NCBI GenBank assembly: GCA_031263435.1
Contig: JAISFT010000050.1
Coordinates: 1 to 13,263 of the forward strand
Length of the DNA: 13,263 nucleotides
Source of the DNA: Treponema sp.
GTDB taxonomy: Bacteria > Spirochaetota > Spirochaetia > Treponematales > Breznakiellaceae
Direction: 5' to 3'
The notes under the pieces are model-generated. The model saw only the letters and a list, made by a program, of their open reading frames with translations, ran no database searches and was not told the DNA's origin. The translations under genes were made by a program, and so were the position numbers. This document shows, in pieces, positions 5,592-13,263 of this stretch (positions within the stretch are counted from its first letter, which is position 1; every line of letters begins with the position of its first letter).

Positions 5592-7445
5592 TCAACCGGG
5601 CGGCTGCATTCCTGTGGGGTTTGGAACATTGATGGACAGCATAAGCCGGTTTAGTTCCAGCAGGGGATCTTCGTGCTGTTCCAGCCTCATGAAAATCTCG
5701 TAACCCCTGTCCGATATGACCCGGATGGTTTTCCCGATACAATCATGCACGGGGTTGTTTCCAATATCGGGGAAGTAGGCCGCCTTGCGGGGATAGAAGG
5801 TACAGCCCGATGATTCGTATTTCAATTCTCCCAGCCTGGGGGGGAAAGGTACCAGGAAGATGAGGAAATCAGATTTACCGCCCCCCACTGTATAGGTAAA
5901 GCCGGGCTTTACCCGATGGGTATTCCGTTTGCCGATAAGGGTATTTTGATCCGCCACAAAAAGCTTGAGCATGAAGGGTGAACCGTATTCAAGTCTTTTG
6001 GCCGGTTTATAGGTATCCGTATAGGGACTCTCCCTCCGGGGCGGCCGGTATGGTTCCGCTGCCCGCGGCACCGGCGGTTCCGCGGCGCCGGAAATGTTCC
6101 GGGGGGGGCTTTGTGTCCGAATCTGCGGGTTTTTCTGCGGTTCTTTGCCTCGGGAGCCGGAGCCGGTTGTACGGCTCCGCCGGCTGTCCCGGCCCCCCGC
6201 CGCCCTGGCTACTGCCCGGTTGGGGGATTCGTGGAGACGGCGGATCAGGAAGAACGCCGCCAGACCCAGCAGCACAAGACCCAGGAGTCCCAGGAGGATG
6301 AAAATAACTACCCTGCCGCTGCCCTCCCGGACGGGTCTTTCGGTCCTCCGGGGGGTATTCTGCGGGCTTACGGGGGAGACCGGCGCAGGGACTGTCGCAG
6401 ATTCTTCCGATGGTTCAAGGGGTTCAATCTCTGAAAGCGGTTCTAAGACCGGCGGAACTTCGAGTTCGGGGATTGGCAGAGGTTCCGGATCGGGGACCGG
6501 CGGCGGAACCAGCGCTTCAGACTCAGGAATCGGAACCGGCGGCAGGGGTTCGGGGGCCGGCGGCCGGGATTCCGCGATGGGAACCGGCGGTTGTTCCGGG
6601 ATCGGTATGGACGGAGCCCCGGCCTGGGGGACCGGGGCCGGTGTTACCGCAGGAACGGCGGGGCGGGGCGACGAGTTGGGATCGGAACGTGGGACCGGCG
6701 GCAGGGGTTCGGGGGCCGACGGCCGGGATTCCACCCTGGGGACCGGCGGTTGTTCCGGGATCGGTATGGACGGCGCCCCGGCCTGGGGGGCCGGTACTGC
6801 CGCGGGAGCTTCGGGACGGGGGATCGGAGCCGGTGCTGCCGCGGGGACTTCGGGACGGGGAACCGGGGCCGGTGTTACCGCGGGAACCGCGGGGCGGGGC
6901 GGTTCCGGGACCGCAGGACGGGCCGAAGGCAGGGGAAGTCCGGCGGGGTTTATGTGTTCAAGATCGCCGCCCAGTTGCCGGCGGGATTCTTCCAGTAAAC
7001 GCGGAAAGGATTCGGCAGTTACCGCCGTCCCTTCCCCAAGGCTCAGAATAATAATTTTTCGCGGCCGGGAAGGACTCAGGTTTTCCGTATAGGTCTTTAA
7101 AAAGGAGAGGGCGGCGGGAATATCTGCCTGCGGTTCCAGCGGGTACATCAGCAGCATACGGCCGATAATCGTTTCCAAGTCCCCCCGGCCTTCGACACGG
7201 CGGGTAATCTCCACCCGGGGCTCATTTGAAAAGGCGATAAGATGAAACGTGTCCCCCAGCCGCAGGTTATCCTGCAGGAAAGAACCGGTAAGGTAATGGT
7301 TAACCTGGCTGTAGTACCTGCTCATACCCGAAGAGGTATCCAGGACCAGGATCAGATCGATGGGAGAACGCTGCTGTCCAAAGACGTTTCCCCCGATAAG
7401 TATAAGAAACGCCAGAGTTACTGTTTTTCGCCACTTCATCCACAT
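5592..7445 (-). CDS. Membrane VWA-domain protein with proline-rich linker and FHA-like C-terminal domain
   Basis: 617 residues, starting at ATG 7445 with AGGA 8 nt upstream (a second ATG at 7439 is less well placed). Order: signal sequence 1-23; VWA-like domain about 29-155 (LILVLDTSSGMS at 31-42); proline-rich linker about 168-365 with internal duplication; transmembrane helix about 379-401; basic segment to about 480; globular domain about 485-595 with FTYTVGGGKSDFLIFLV, which resembles an FHA-type beta sandwich (inferred). The strongly basic stretch after the helix places the C-terminus in the cytoplasm and the VWA domain in the periplasm. The MIDAS metal site is degenerate: D36 and S38 are kept, but G40, D108 and L136 replace the expected Ser, Thr and Asp. 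Last gene of the operon, 27 bp after the GreA-type gene. Likely an adaptor or sensor; function unknown. Confidence 0.8.
   Translation of the reverse strand: MWMKWRKTVTLAFLILIGGNVFGQQRSPIDLILVLDTSSGMSRYYSQVNHYLTGSFLQDNLRLGDTFHLIAFSNEPRVEITRRVEGRGDLETIIGRMLLMYPLEPQADIPAALSFLKTYTENLSPSRPRKIIILSLGEGTAVTAESFPRLLEESRRQLGGDLEHINPAGLPLPSARPAVPEPPRPAVPAVTPAPVPRPEVPAAAPAPIPRPEAPAAVPAPQAGAPSIPIPEQPPVPRVESRPSAPEPLPPVPRSDPNSSPRPAVPAVTPAPVPQAGAPSIPIPEQPPVPIAESRPPAPEPLPPVPIPESEALVPPPVPDPEPLPIPELEVPPVLEPLSEIEPLEPSEESATVPAPVSPVSPQNTPRRTERPVREGSGRVVIFILLGLLGLVLLGLAAFFLIRRLHESPNRAVARAAGGRDSRRSRTTGSGSRGKEPQKNPQIRTQSPPRNISGAAEPPVPRAAEPYRPPRRESPYTDTYKPAKRLEYGSPFMLKLFVADQNTLIGKRNTHRVKPGFTYTVGGGKSDFLIFLVPFPPRLGELKYESSGCTFYPRKAAYFPDIGNNPVHDCIGKTIRVISDRGYEIFMRLEQHEDPLLELNRLMLSINVPNPTGMQPPG
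6532..6793 (-). repeat. 159-bp-period duplication in the proline-rich linker
   Basis: Segments 6532-6634 and 6691-6793 match with about 8 differences over 103 bp. The period is 159 bp, exactly 53 codons, so gain or loss of a unit keeps the frame. In protein the shared block is QAGAPSIPIPEQPPVP followed by ESRP and APEPLPPVP. The adjoining 'PRPAVPAVTPAPVP' stretch is duplicated too (DNA near 6631-6670 and 6860-6900). Confidence 0.8.
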
Positions 7446-7472
7446 TTTATAAGTCCTGTCCCAGGGTAAATT

Positions 7473-10184
7473 TTAAAGGGCGGCGCTTATTTTTTCCACC
7501 ACATAGGAAATTTTCTCGTTGTTTACGGAGAATTCAAACTCCTCTCCCGCCCCCTTGTTGAGCAAAGTCCCGCCGAAGGGGGACATATAAGAAATAATAT
7601 TGTGATCCGGATCGGATTCCCAGGGGCCCAGAAGCGTATAGCTTTCTTCCTGCCCGCTGGAATGGTTCTTTACGGTAACGGTGGTGCCAAAACCGGCCCG
7701 GGAGGTGTTTACCGTGGAAGGATCGAAAAGCTGCGCCCGTTCGATCTCGTCGCTCAGTTTCGCCAGGGTGGCGTTCAGGATGGCCTGTTTTTCAAGGGCA
7801 GCCTTGTACTCGGCGTTTTCCCGCAGATCCCCCAGGGACTTGGCAAATTCGATTTCCTTGGAGTTGGCCGGGACATCTTCCGAGATAAGTTTTGCCATCT
7901 GTCTTTGTTTTTCCTGGTACTTGGCCATAGTAACGATGAGTCCCAGGGTGGTAACCTTCTTTTCCTCTTCTCCAAGAAATTTAAAGTCCGGGAACTTTTC
8001 AAGGATCCTGCTCCGCAGCCCGATTTTATCCGCAGGGTCAAGATCCTTTACATCGTTGATAAACGTGTAGATCCGCAGAATCGTATACCCGTCTGCCGTA
8101 TCGAAGAACCGGTTCAGAGTCCCTTCGGCAAAAAGAATATGGTGTACCAGTTTGTTTATTTTACGGTTTTCCGTGGTTTCCCGGTGATTTTCGATCTCCC
8201 GGTAACTTATGTCCAGTATGTGGATAAGGGTGATAAGCTGTTTCTCGTAGGGTATATTTGCCTTCCGGTACCATTCTTCATCACTGCAATTTTTGAAAAG
8301 CCAGACTACCGCCTCCCGGTAGTCCCGGAAATTCTCAAAACCGGCCGCCGTCATGGCGGTAAGCTTGTCCTCGTAGCCGCCGGATTTCAACTGCACGATA
8401 ATCCCGGTGGAAAGAACGTAGGGGAAAAGGTTGATGTACACATCCGCCCAGTTGGGGATAAAAAGTTTGATATGGTTGAGGAAGGTCTCCCGGAGTCTGG
8501 AGTCCTTCAGGTTGAGGAACAGGGAGGGCACATCTTCAATAGCGTTGAAAAGCTCGTTGAAATTCAGGGAAAGACCGGCCCCCAGGTGGGGGTACCGGGC
8601 TGCCATGTCCTTTACCAGAAGGTAAGAAGCCGCCACCTGTTCGCTTACCTGGTTGTACGATTTCAGGTATCCGGTAAAATAGCCGAACATTTCGGCAAAA
8701 TACTCCGAATCGATTTCCACATCCTTGCGGGAAACAAATTCCCGGATCGTAACCGCCCGGTCAAAGAAGCTCTTTTCAGCCTTGAATTCGTTGTACAGTT
8801 TTTCTTCCAGGCTGATGGGCCGTTCCCGGACGGTAAACATATCGATGTTCTCCGGGCTTACCCCGAAGCCGGGGTCGGATTTAAGGATCTCCCGGGCCTT
8901 GGTACTCCAGCCGGCCCATTCACCGGGGCTCAGAACCTGGGGGACCAGTTCCGCCTTGATCCGTTTGATGTCGCAGGAGTTGTCAAAGCTGCGGATTACG
9001 GTCTTCAGCGCCCACTGGAAGTCGCTTTTTACCTTTTCGTGAAGTTTTTCTTTTTTCCAGACCGCCTTGAGGACCCAGATATGGTTTTTCGACAGGGTTT
9101 GAAGGGCGTTTACCGCCATTTTGAGGGACATGGAATGGTCGCGCTTTTTTGCGAAATCAATGACAATATCATCCCCCTGAACCCGGGCGATTCGCCCCAC
9201 CCCCCAGGTCCGGTGGTACACGAAATTGCCCTTGTCAAAGGCGATATGCTTTTCAAAATCCAGAATCGCCTCCCGCACATTGCGGGGCCCCTGGGCAAGG
9301 CTGGAAACGCGGATATAATCTTCCAACTGGCTGTGGCCGGCGTAGTTTTTGCGGTAACACTCGGTAATTTCCCTGCGGGCCTGGTTGTCCCGGTCGTCGT
9401 ATTCCAGGACAATTTTCAGTATCGTTATGCAGGTGCTTATATCGTCCCGCTTTTTGCAGATCTCGTACACATCTTTCAGAAGGACGCCGGCCTTTTCCTT
9501 GTCGATGTTTTTGGCGATCTTCTTTTGTATGTTAAGGAAAAAATCCACATCCTCCGGGTCATAACCCAGAAGCTTTTCCCATATATCCTTGACTTCCTTG
9601 TAGGTCCCCTTGTTGATATAACGGTGAAGGGCTTTTTTATAATAATCAACCGCCGCCGCGGAGTCTCCCAGTTTTTCGTAATGTTCTGCCAGGGACTTTG
9701 CCAGTTCCGCCTCTTCAATATCAACCTTGACCAGCCGTTCCCAGATGCCGTAGATGGCCTCTTCGTTATTTTCGTTCCGGTAACAGTCCCCCAGGGTACG
9801 GAGGGCGAATTTCGATTCCCCGTATTCCAGAATACCTTCGCATAAATATTTAACAATCGCCCATTTGTGGTTATCGACAAAAATGTTTACCAGGTTGACA
9901 ATAGCGGAGTCGTCGATGATCTGCCGGGACAGGGCGATCATCCCGGAAATATACAGCGCAATAATACTGTTTTTGGTATGGGCAAGGTGTTCGTCGCACA
10001 GGGTTTTCAATTCTTCATACAGATGGGCTTCCTGACACTCCTTCAGGATCGCATCCAGTTCCTTGAACTGGGCGGCAGAATAGTTGCTCAGTGTTGCCCT
10101 GGTCCATTTTTCTTCGTTCAGCGTTTCCTGCATATTTTTAAGCAGCGCCGGCAGTTCTACCTCAACAACTTCAGCATCGGACAT
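7473..10184 (-). CDS. greA: Long spirochaetal GreA: TPR-type N-terminus, CarD/Tudor-like insert, C-terminal GreA domain
   Basis: 903 residues. The last 120 or so match GreA: GDLRENAEYKAALEKQ contains the two acidic residues (D786, E789) that correspond to D41 and E44 of E. coli GreA, which activate transcript cleavage in backtracked RNA polymerase. The FKBP-like end follows (FGTTVTVKN, ISYMSPFGGTLLNK). E. coli GreA is 158 residues; this long form is known in Treponema and Borrelia. Residues about 125-220 look like TPR repeats (AELAKSLAEHYEKLGD). Residues about 316-365 hold KGNFVYHRTWGVGRI and DDIVIDFAKKR, resembling the small Tudor-like fold of CarD or PcrA C-termini that binds RNA polymerase (inference). 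The start is ATG 10184: GAGGAG at 10192-10197 is 7 nt away, while the upstream TTG at 10190 is too close. 27 bp gap to the TPR gene upstream. Confidence 0.93.
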   Translation of the reverse strand: MSDAEVVEVELPALLKNMQETLNEEKWTRATLSNYSAAQFKELDAILKECQEAHLYEELKTLCDEHLAHTKNSIIALYISGMIALSRQIIDDSAIVNLVNIFVDNHKWAIVKYLCEGILEYGESKFALRTLGDCYRNENNEEAIYGIWERLVKVDIEEAELAKSLAEHYEKLGDSAAAVDYYKKALHRYINKGTYKEVKDIWEKLLGYDPEDVDFFLNIQKKIAKNIDKEKAGVLLKDVYEICKKRDDISTCITILKIVLEYDDRDNQARREITECYRKNYAGHSQLEDYIRVSSLAQGPRNVREAILDFEKHIAFDKGNFVYHRTWGVGRIARVQGDDIVIDFAKKRDHSMSLKMAVNALQTLSKNHIWVLKAVWKKEKLHEKVKSDFQWALKTVIRSFDNSCDIKRIKAELVPQVLSPGEWAGWSTKAREILKSDPGFGVSPENIDMFTVRERPISLEEKLYNEFKAEKSFFDRAVTIREFVSRKDVEIDSEYFAEMFGYFTGYLKSYNQVSEQVAASYLLVKDMAARYPHLGAGLSLNFNELFNAIEDVPSLFLNLKDSRLRETFLNHIKLFIPNWADVYINLFPYVLSTGIIVQLKSGGYEDKLTAMTAAGFENFRDYREAVVWLFKNCSDEEWYRKANIPYEKQLITLIHILDISYREIENHRETTENRKINKLVHHILFAEGTLNRFFDTADGYTILRIYTFINDVKDLDPADKIGLRSRILEKFPDFKFLGEEEKKVTTLGLIVTMAKYQEKQRQMAKLISEDVPANSKEIEFAKSLGDLRENAEYKAALEKQAILNATLAKLSDEIERAQLFDPSTVNTSRAGFGTTVTVKNHSSGQEESYTLLGPWESDPDHNIISYMSPFGGTLLNKGAGEEFEFSVNNEKISYVVEKISAAL

Positions 10185-10191
10185 TTCCAAA

Positions 10192-10197
10192 CTCCTC
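10192..10197 (-). promoter_or_regulatory. Ribosome binding site that fixes the greA start
   Basis: GAGGAG on the minus strand has a 7-nt spacer to ATG 10184 but only one base to TTG 10190, so the longer TTG-initiated form is unlikely. Confidence 0.75.
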
Positions 10198-10211
10198 TTC
10201 GCCCCTAAGGC

Positions 10212-11153
10212 TTATCTTGTGTACCATTCGTAAATAGTTTTATCGATGATTTTGATTTTCCTCATCGTATCCTCTACCGTTCCCGGATCGTCACGGGTAT
10301 TTTCATAATGATCGATCAGCCGGAAATAACGGTTGATCAGCCGGGGCTTCAGCAGATGATCCTGCTCGTTACCGGCATGCCCTATCTCGTTTTCCAGGGT
10401 AAATATCGACTGTTTAAGCCTGCTCAGCTCCGATTGCTTTAACTCCCGCTTAACCGAAAACACCCTGAACAGGTTCCCGTATACGGGGATCCACTCCGCC
10501 AGTTCGGGCCCGGTATAACCCATGCTCTGTACCCGGTCCCGCAGACGGATAATCAATTCCGATTCCATGGAGCGCAGATCGATCTTCTGGGGATCTACAA
10601 AAAAAGCCTCCCGGAACAGGGCCTTGGCGGCACGGTTTTCCGCCAGCAGGGCGTTTACATCTGCCAGTTCCGAAAGAGTTTCCGCATCGTCCCGCTTAAA
10701 ACGGGCGGCCTGCTCCAGGTATTTCAAAGACTCCCCGTAGTTCCCGACCCCCTTGTAACAGCGGCCCACAAGGAGGAGCAGATCGGGATCATGCTCATTC
10801 GCCCCGTCCCCCAGCACACCGGAAAAATATCCCAGGGCCGTAGAAAAAACATAACGCCGGATGACAAATTGACAGGACTCAAAATGCCTGTCAAAACGGT
10901 CCAGGAAGCTGTAATAGGGCTTCCATTGGGACAAAATGAAAACGCCCTTATCGTAGGTTTCCTGAAAATCATCGGCCCTCTTGATGTGCTCAATCCACCA
11001 GGTGAGACATTTTAGACCGTCTTTTACTTCCGGATGGTCAAAATCTATCCTCAGGGCTTCTTCAAGGTTCTTCAGGGCGCCCTCCGAATCGGCGGCGTCC
11101 AGCCTGTCATAAGCCTTTTGAATAAATTCACCAACCGTATTTTCCGAACTCAT
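10212..11153 (-). CDS. TPR-repeat protein, first gene of the greA operon
   Basis: 313 residues, no signal peptide, so cytoplasmic. TPR-like helix pairs are visible at about 7-40 (FIQKAYDRLDAADSEGALKN), 122-155 (LLLVGRCYKGVGNYGESLKY) and 156-189 (LSELADVNALLAENRAAKAL). The last third (about 195-313) is charged and helical with no motif I recognise. A good promoter lies upstream; the RBS before ATG 11153 is weak (AAGGTGA is about 15 nt away). It is 27 bp ahead of the greA start and most likely co-transcribed. As both proteins carry TPR segments, a joint role at RNA polymerase is possible but unproven. Confidence 0.8.
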   Translation of the reverse strand: MSSENTVGEFIQKAYDRLDAADSEGALKNLEEALRIDFDHPEVKDGLKCLTWWIEHIKRADDFQETYDKGVFILSQWKPYYSFLDRFDRHFESCQFVIRRYVFSTALGYFSGVLGDGANEHDPDLLLLVGRCYKGVGNYGESLKYLEQAARFKRDDAETLSELADVNALLAENRAAKALFREAFFVDPQKIDLRSMESELIIRLRDRVQSMGYTGPELAEWIPVYGNLFRVFSVKRELKQSELSRLKQSIFTLENEIGHAGNEQDHLLKPRLINRYFRLIDHYENTRDDPGTVEDTMRKIKIIDKTIYEWYTR

Positions 11154-11198
11154 GGCTTGAATAACTTTTCACCTTGAGATACAAAATATACTTTTTGG

Positions 11199-11227
11199 AT
11201 TATACCCGGAACCATAACTTTGGACAA
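11199..11227 (-). promoter_or_regulatory. Sigma-70 type promoter of the TPR-greA-VWA operon
   Basis: On the minus strand, TTGTCC (11227-11222) and a perfect TATAAT (11204-11199) are 17 bp apart. Transcription would start near 11192, giving a leader of about 39 nt. The intergenic stretch 11154-11272 shows no clear terminator for the upstream transferase gene, so read-through is possible. Confidence 0.65.
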
Positions 11228-11272
11228 TCCCCCGTGCCGTTTTCCGCCGCGGTCCCGCCGTTTTTGACGGGG

Positions 11273-13006
11273 CTACCATACCGCTATATACCCATCCGCC
11301 CGGGCTTCGGTACCGGCAACATAGCCGCCCCCGGGGGCCCGGAGGATAATCTGCCCCCGGCCAAAACTTCCCTCGTTAAGTTCATACGACACCTGGTGGC
11401 CCCGGCGGCCCAAGGCTGCGGCGATATGGTGGGGAAAGCCCTGTTCCAGGAGGATCTTTTTCCCCTCCGCCCATTGCCAGCGGGGGGCGTCCAGGGCGGC
11501 CTGGGGGTTCAGGTTGAAGTCGATAAGGCCGCTCAGTACCTGCAGGTGGGCCTGGGGCTGCATGGGCCCCCCCATGATGCCGAAGGGCCCCAGGGCTTCC
11601 CCCTTCCGGGTAATGAAGCCGGGGATGATGGTATGGAAAGGCCGTTTACCGGGCAGTACATACTTGACGCTGTCCTTATCCAGGGTAAAGCCGAAGCCCC
11701 TGTTCTGGAAGGCGATTCCCCGTTCCGGCAGGACCACCCCGGAACCAAAACCCATGTAGTTGCTCTGGATATAGGAGGCCATGTTTCCCTCTCCGTCAAC
11801 GGCGCAGAGGTACACCGTACCGGAAGCCTCCGGCCTCCCGCAGGCCGGTTCACCGGCTTTTTCGCCGATCAGGGCGCTCCGCTTCCCCGCATAATCCTTG
11901 GAGAGCAGGGCCGCCGCATTGACCGGCCTTACCCTGGGATCGGCGATATGGGCGTGGGCGTCGGCAAAGGCCAGCTTTAAGGACTCTATTTGTTTGTGGA
12001 TGGTATCGGGATGATCTTTCCCCCGGGGAAAATCGAAATTTTCAAGAATGTTGAGGGCCATGAGGGCGGTCATGCCCTGGCCGTTGGGGGGAATTTCCCA
12101 GATATCATAACCCCGGTAGTTGACGCTGAGGGGCTCCACCCATTCGGGGTAGAAGGCCGCCAGATCCTCCGCCCTGAGAAAGCCGCCGATTCGCCTCATA
12201 TAGGCGTCAATGTCGGCGGCGATCTCCCCCCGGTAATAGGATTCCGCGCCCGTGCGGCCGATTTCCCGGATTGTTTCCGCCAGGACAGGCAGGCGGACCA
12301 GATCCCCCGGCGAAGGGGCGGCGCACTGAGCCGGGAAGCCATCATGTTGAGCCGAAGAGCCGGCCCCGGCCGGGGGGTCTCCGGCGGCCGCCCCTGTAGA
12401 GACCGCCCCCGTGGAGGCAAAGACCCTGAACCAGCCGTCAAATACCTCCGGCCCTTCTTTAATGTCCCCCCTGTTACCGGCCATCTCCCGCTCTTTCAGG
12501 TAGTTTTCCAGGCTTTGTCCCCAGCCCCGAGCGGTAAGGGGGGAGGCGGGATAGCCTTCCTCCGCCAAAACTGCCGCAGCCTCCAGGGTTTCGCCCAGGG
12601 GGAGGCGGCCGTAACGTGAAGAAATAGCCGCCCACGCCGCGGGAATTCCCGGCACCGTGATGGAAGCGGGGCCCAGACGGGGCATCGTGGTATAGCCCCT
12701 GGCCCGGATATTTTCTCCGCTCATCAGGGCCGGGGCGGGGCCGGAGGAGTTGAGCCCCCTGAGGCCTGCCTCCTTTGCGGACCAAAGAATCGCAAAGGCA
12801 TCCCCGCCCAGGCCGTTGCTACAGGGTTCCAGCACCGTCATGGCCGCAGCGCAGGCCACAATGGCGTCAAATGCGTTGCCCCCCCGCTTGAGGATATCGA
12901 GCCCCGCCTGGGCCGCCAGGGGTTGGGACGTGGCCACCATGCCCCGGCGGCCGTAGATGACCTGCCTTCCGGACGGGTAGGGCAGATAGTAGGGGTCGCT
13001 TTCCAT
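11273..13006 (-). CDS. Gamma-glutamyltransferase-like Ntn-hydrolase (YwrD-like/acylase-like)
   Basis: 577 residues from ATG 13006, which gives the family-like start MESDPYYLPYPSGRQ, with GGGGGG 7 nt upstream. An ATG at 13039 and a TTG at 13159 are open in frame but poorer. The precursor should cut itself before T397 (GTVYLCAVDGEGN), which becomes the N-terminal nucleophile of the small subunit; IMGGPMQPQAHLQV at about 477-490 fits the active-site loop. RGYDIWEIPPNGQG and LKLAFADAHAHIADPR are strong family matches. Classical GGTs have Arg in 'DFRE-x-AP' to hold the glutamyl carboxylate; here the place reads GLNSSGPAP, so the true substrate may be another amide. About 30 residues (197-230, STGAAAGDPPAGAGSS and on) look like a low-complexity insertion. 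No signal peptide, so probably cytoplasmic. Single gene, no clear partner. Confidence 0.9.
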   Translation of the reverse strand: MESDPYYLPYPSGRQVIYGRRGMVATSQPLAAQAGLDILKRGGNAFDAIVACAAAMTVLEPCSNGLGGDAFAILWSAKEAGLRGLNSSGPAPALMSGENIRARGYTTMPRLGPASITVPGIPAAWAAISSRYGRLPLGETLEAAAVLAEEGYPASPLTARGWGQSLENYLKEREMAGNRGDIKEGPEVFDGWFRVFASTGAVSTGAAAGDPPAGAGSSAQHDGFPAQCAAPSPGDLVRLPVLAETIREIGRTGAESYYRGEIAADIDAYMRRIGGFLRAEDLAAFYPEWVEPLSVNYRGYDIWEIPPNGQGMTALMALNILENFDFPRGKDHPDTIHKQIESLKLAFADAHAHIADPRVRPVNAAALLSKDYAGKRSALIGEKAGEPACGRPEASGTVYLCAVDGEGNMASYIQSNYMGFGSGVVLPERGIAFQNRGFGFTLDKDSVKYVLPGKRPFHTIIPGFITRKGEALGPFGIMGGPMQPQAHLQVLSGLIDFNLNPQAALDAPRWQWAEGKKILLEQGFPHHIAAALGRRGHQVSYELNEGSFGRGQIILRAPGGGYVAGTEARADGYIAVW

Positions 13007-13168
13007 GACAGCGCCCCCCGCGGCGCACAATTTTTGCATAGGTTCATTTTCCCAAAAGTCCGCCCCTTGGGCAATGGGGCGCAATTTTACGTTACGAAAT
13101 TTTAAGCATTCACCGCGGTGGGCACGGAGTTTCAAGGGTTGTATGCCGGGAGAAAACAAGTGGGGGTA

Positions 13169-13232
13169 GTGGAAGCCACCGCAGGGCGAAGCCCGAGGAG
13201 GCTGGAACGAGGGGTCGGCAACATAGTTGCCG
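13169..13232. repeat. Triloop hairpin series upstream of the transferase gene
   Basis: Three perfect short hairpins lie in a row: 13169-13172/13176-13179 (loop AAG), 13184-13187/13191-13194 (GGGCGAAGCCC, a GCGAAGC tip) and 13216-13222/13226-13232 (7-bp stem, loop ATA). They share the design of the 2522-2662 cluster. Apart from a 10-bp palindrome, CACCGCGGTG at 13111-13120, nothing else is evident in 13007-13263; I see no convincing gene there. Confidence 0.55.
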
Positions 13233-13263
13233 CGAGCAGCGTCAAAAAAGGCTTGTTACAGGG

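Noticed and set aside
4540..5742. 400-codon minus-strand frame opposite the HEAT gene
   Set aside because: Shadow of the HEAT-repeat gene, which has an RBS, signal peptide and repeats; the frame also runs into the end of the VWA gene.
6094..7092. Gly/Ser-rich 332-codon frame on the plus strand
   Set aside because: It is the antisense image of the proline-rich linker of the VWA protein (GGN opposite CCN codons).
7602..9845. 747-codon open frame on the plus strand, antisense to greA
   Set aside because: It mirrors the long GreA-type gene, has no recognisable domain and no good start signal; it is open because of the codon bias of the real gene.
11205..11272. Intrinsic terminator between the transferase and TPR genes
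   Set aside because: Only a 4-bp stem around an A-run is present and no T-run follows on the minus strand.
13007..13159. N-terminal extension of the transferase to TTG 13159 (628 residues)
   Set aside because: The extra 51 residues do not resemble the family and TTG has no clear RBS; ATG 13006 gives the expected start.

Overview
The window reads as a chromosomal segment from a spirochaete, most likely a Treponema-type organism of the termite-gut kind. The strongest clue is the roughly 900-residue protein that ends in a GreA domain, a form known from Treponema and Borrelia. The Rhs-tip wording and the dense hairpin repeats fit the same group. Core genes are GC-rich; one small island is clearly AT-richer. 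The genus-level guess is inference from recalled families, not from a search.

Layout. (1) 1-141: the last 46 codons of a plus-strand gene, probably a class II aldolase/adducin family protein. (2) 142-474: no gene; two tandem copies of a double-hairpin repeat, then an extended -10 promoter. (3) 475-2163: a polymorphic-toxin module. It has a short orphan Rhs core tip fused to a metzincin-like protease domain (HEAGHLLGLHD plus a later NIMG Met-turn), followed 18 bp later by a secreted protein that is the candidate immunity protein. (4) 2164-3017: about 850 bp without an intact gene. It holds a decayed lipoprotein-like ORF, a run of small hairpins with unusually stable GCGAAGC tips, a 32-nt inverted-repeat element built on GTGCCAGGCACC, and a 20-bp-stem hairpin. 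(5) 3018-5574: tgt (queuosine tRNA modification, probably on a leaderless transcript), overlapping by 8 bp with a secreted HEAT-repeat protein that carries a 21-bp palindrome inside its coding sequence.

(6) 5592-11153, minus strand: an apparent three-gene operon, in order of transcription a TPR protein, the long TPR/GreA protein, and a membrane VWA protein with a proline-rich linker and an FHA-like end. Gaps are 27 bp each and a good sigma-70 type promoter precedes the TPR gene. The operon converges on the HEAT gene with only 17 bp between stops. (7) 11273-13006, minus strand: a gamma-glutamyltransferase-like Ntn-hydrolase of the YwrD-like, acylase-like kind. (8) 13007-13263: its upstream region, again with short triloop hairpins.

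The most unusual part is the 475-2163 toxin module with its flanking repeat-rich DNA. The secreted partner protein suggests a protease toxin that acts outside the cytoplasm. The second point of interest is the spread of long-stem, three-base-loop palindromes, one of which sits in frame inside a secreted protein gene.
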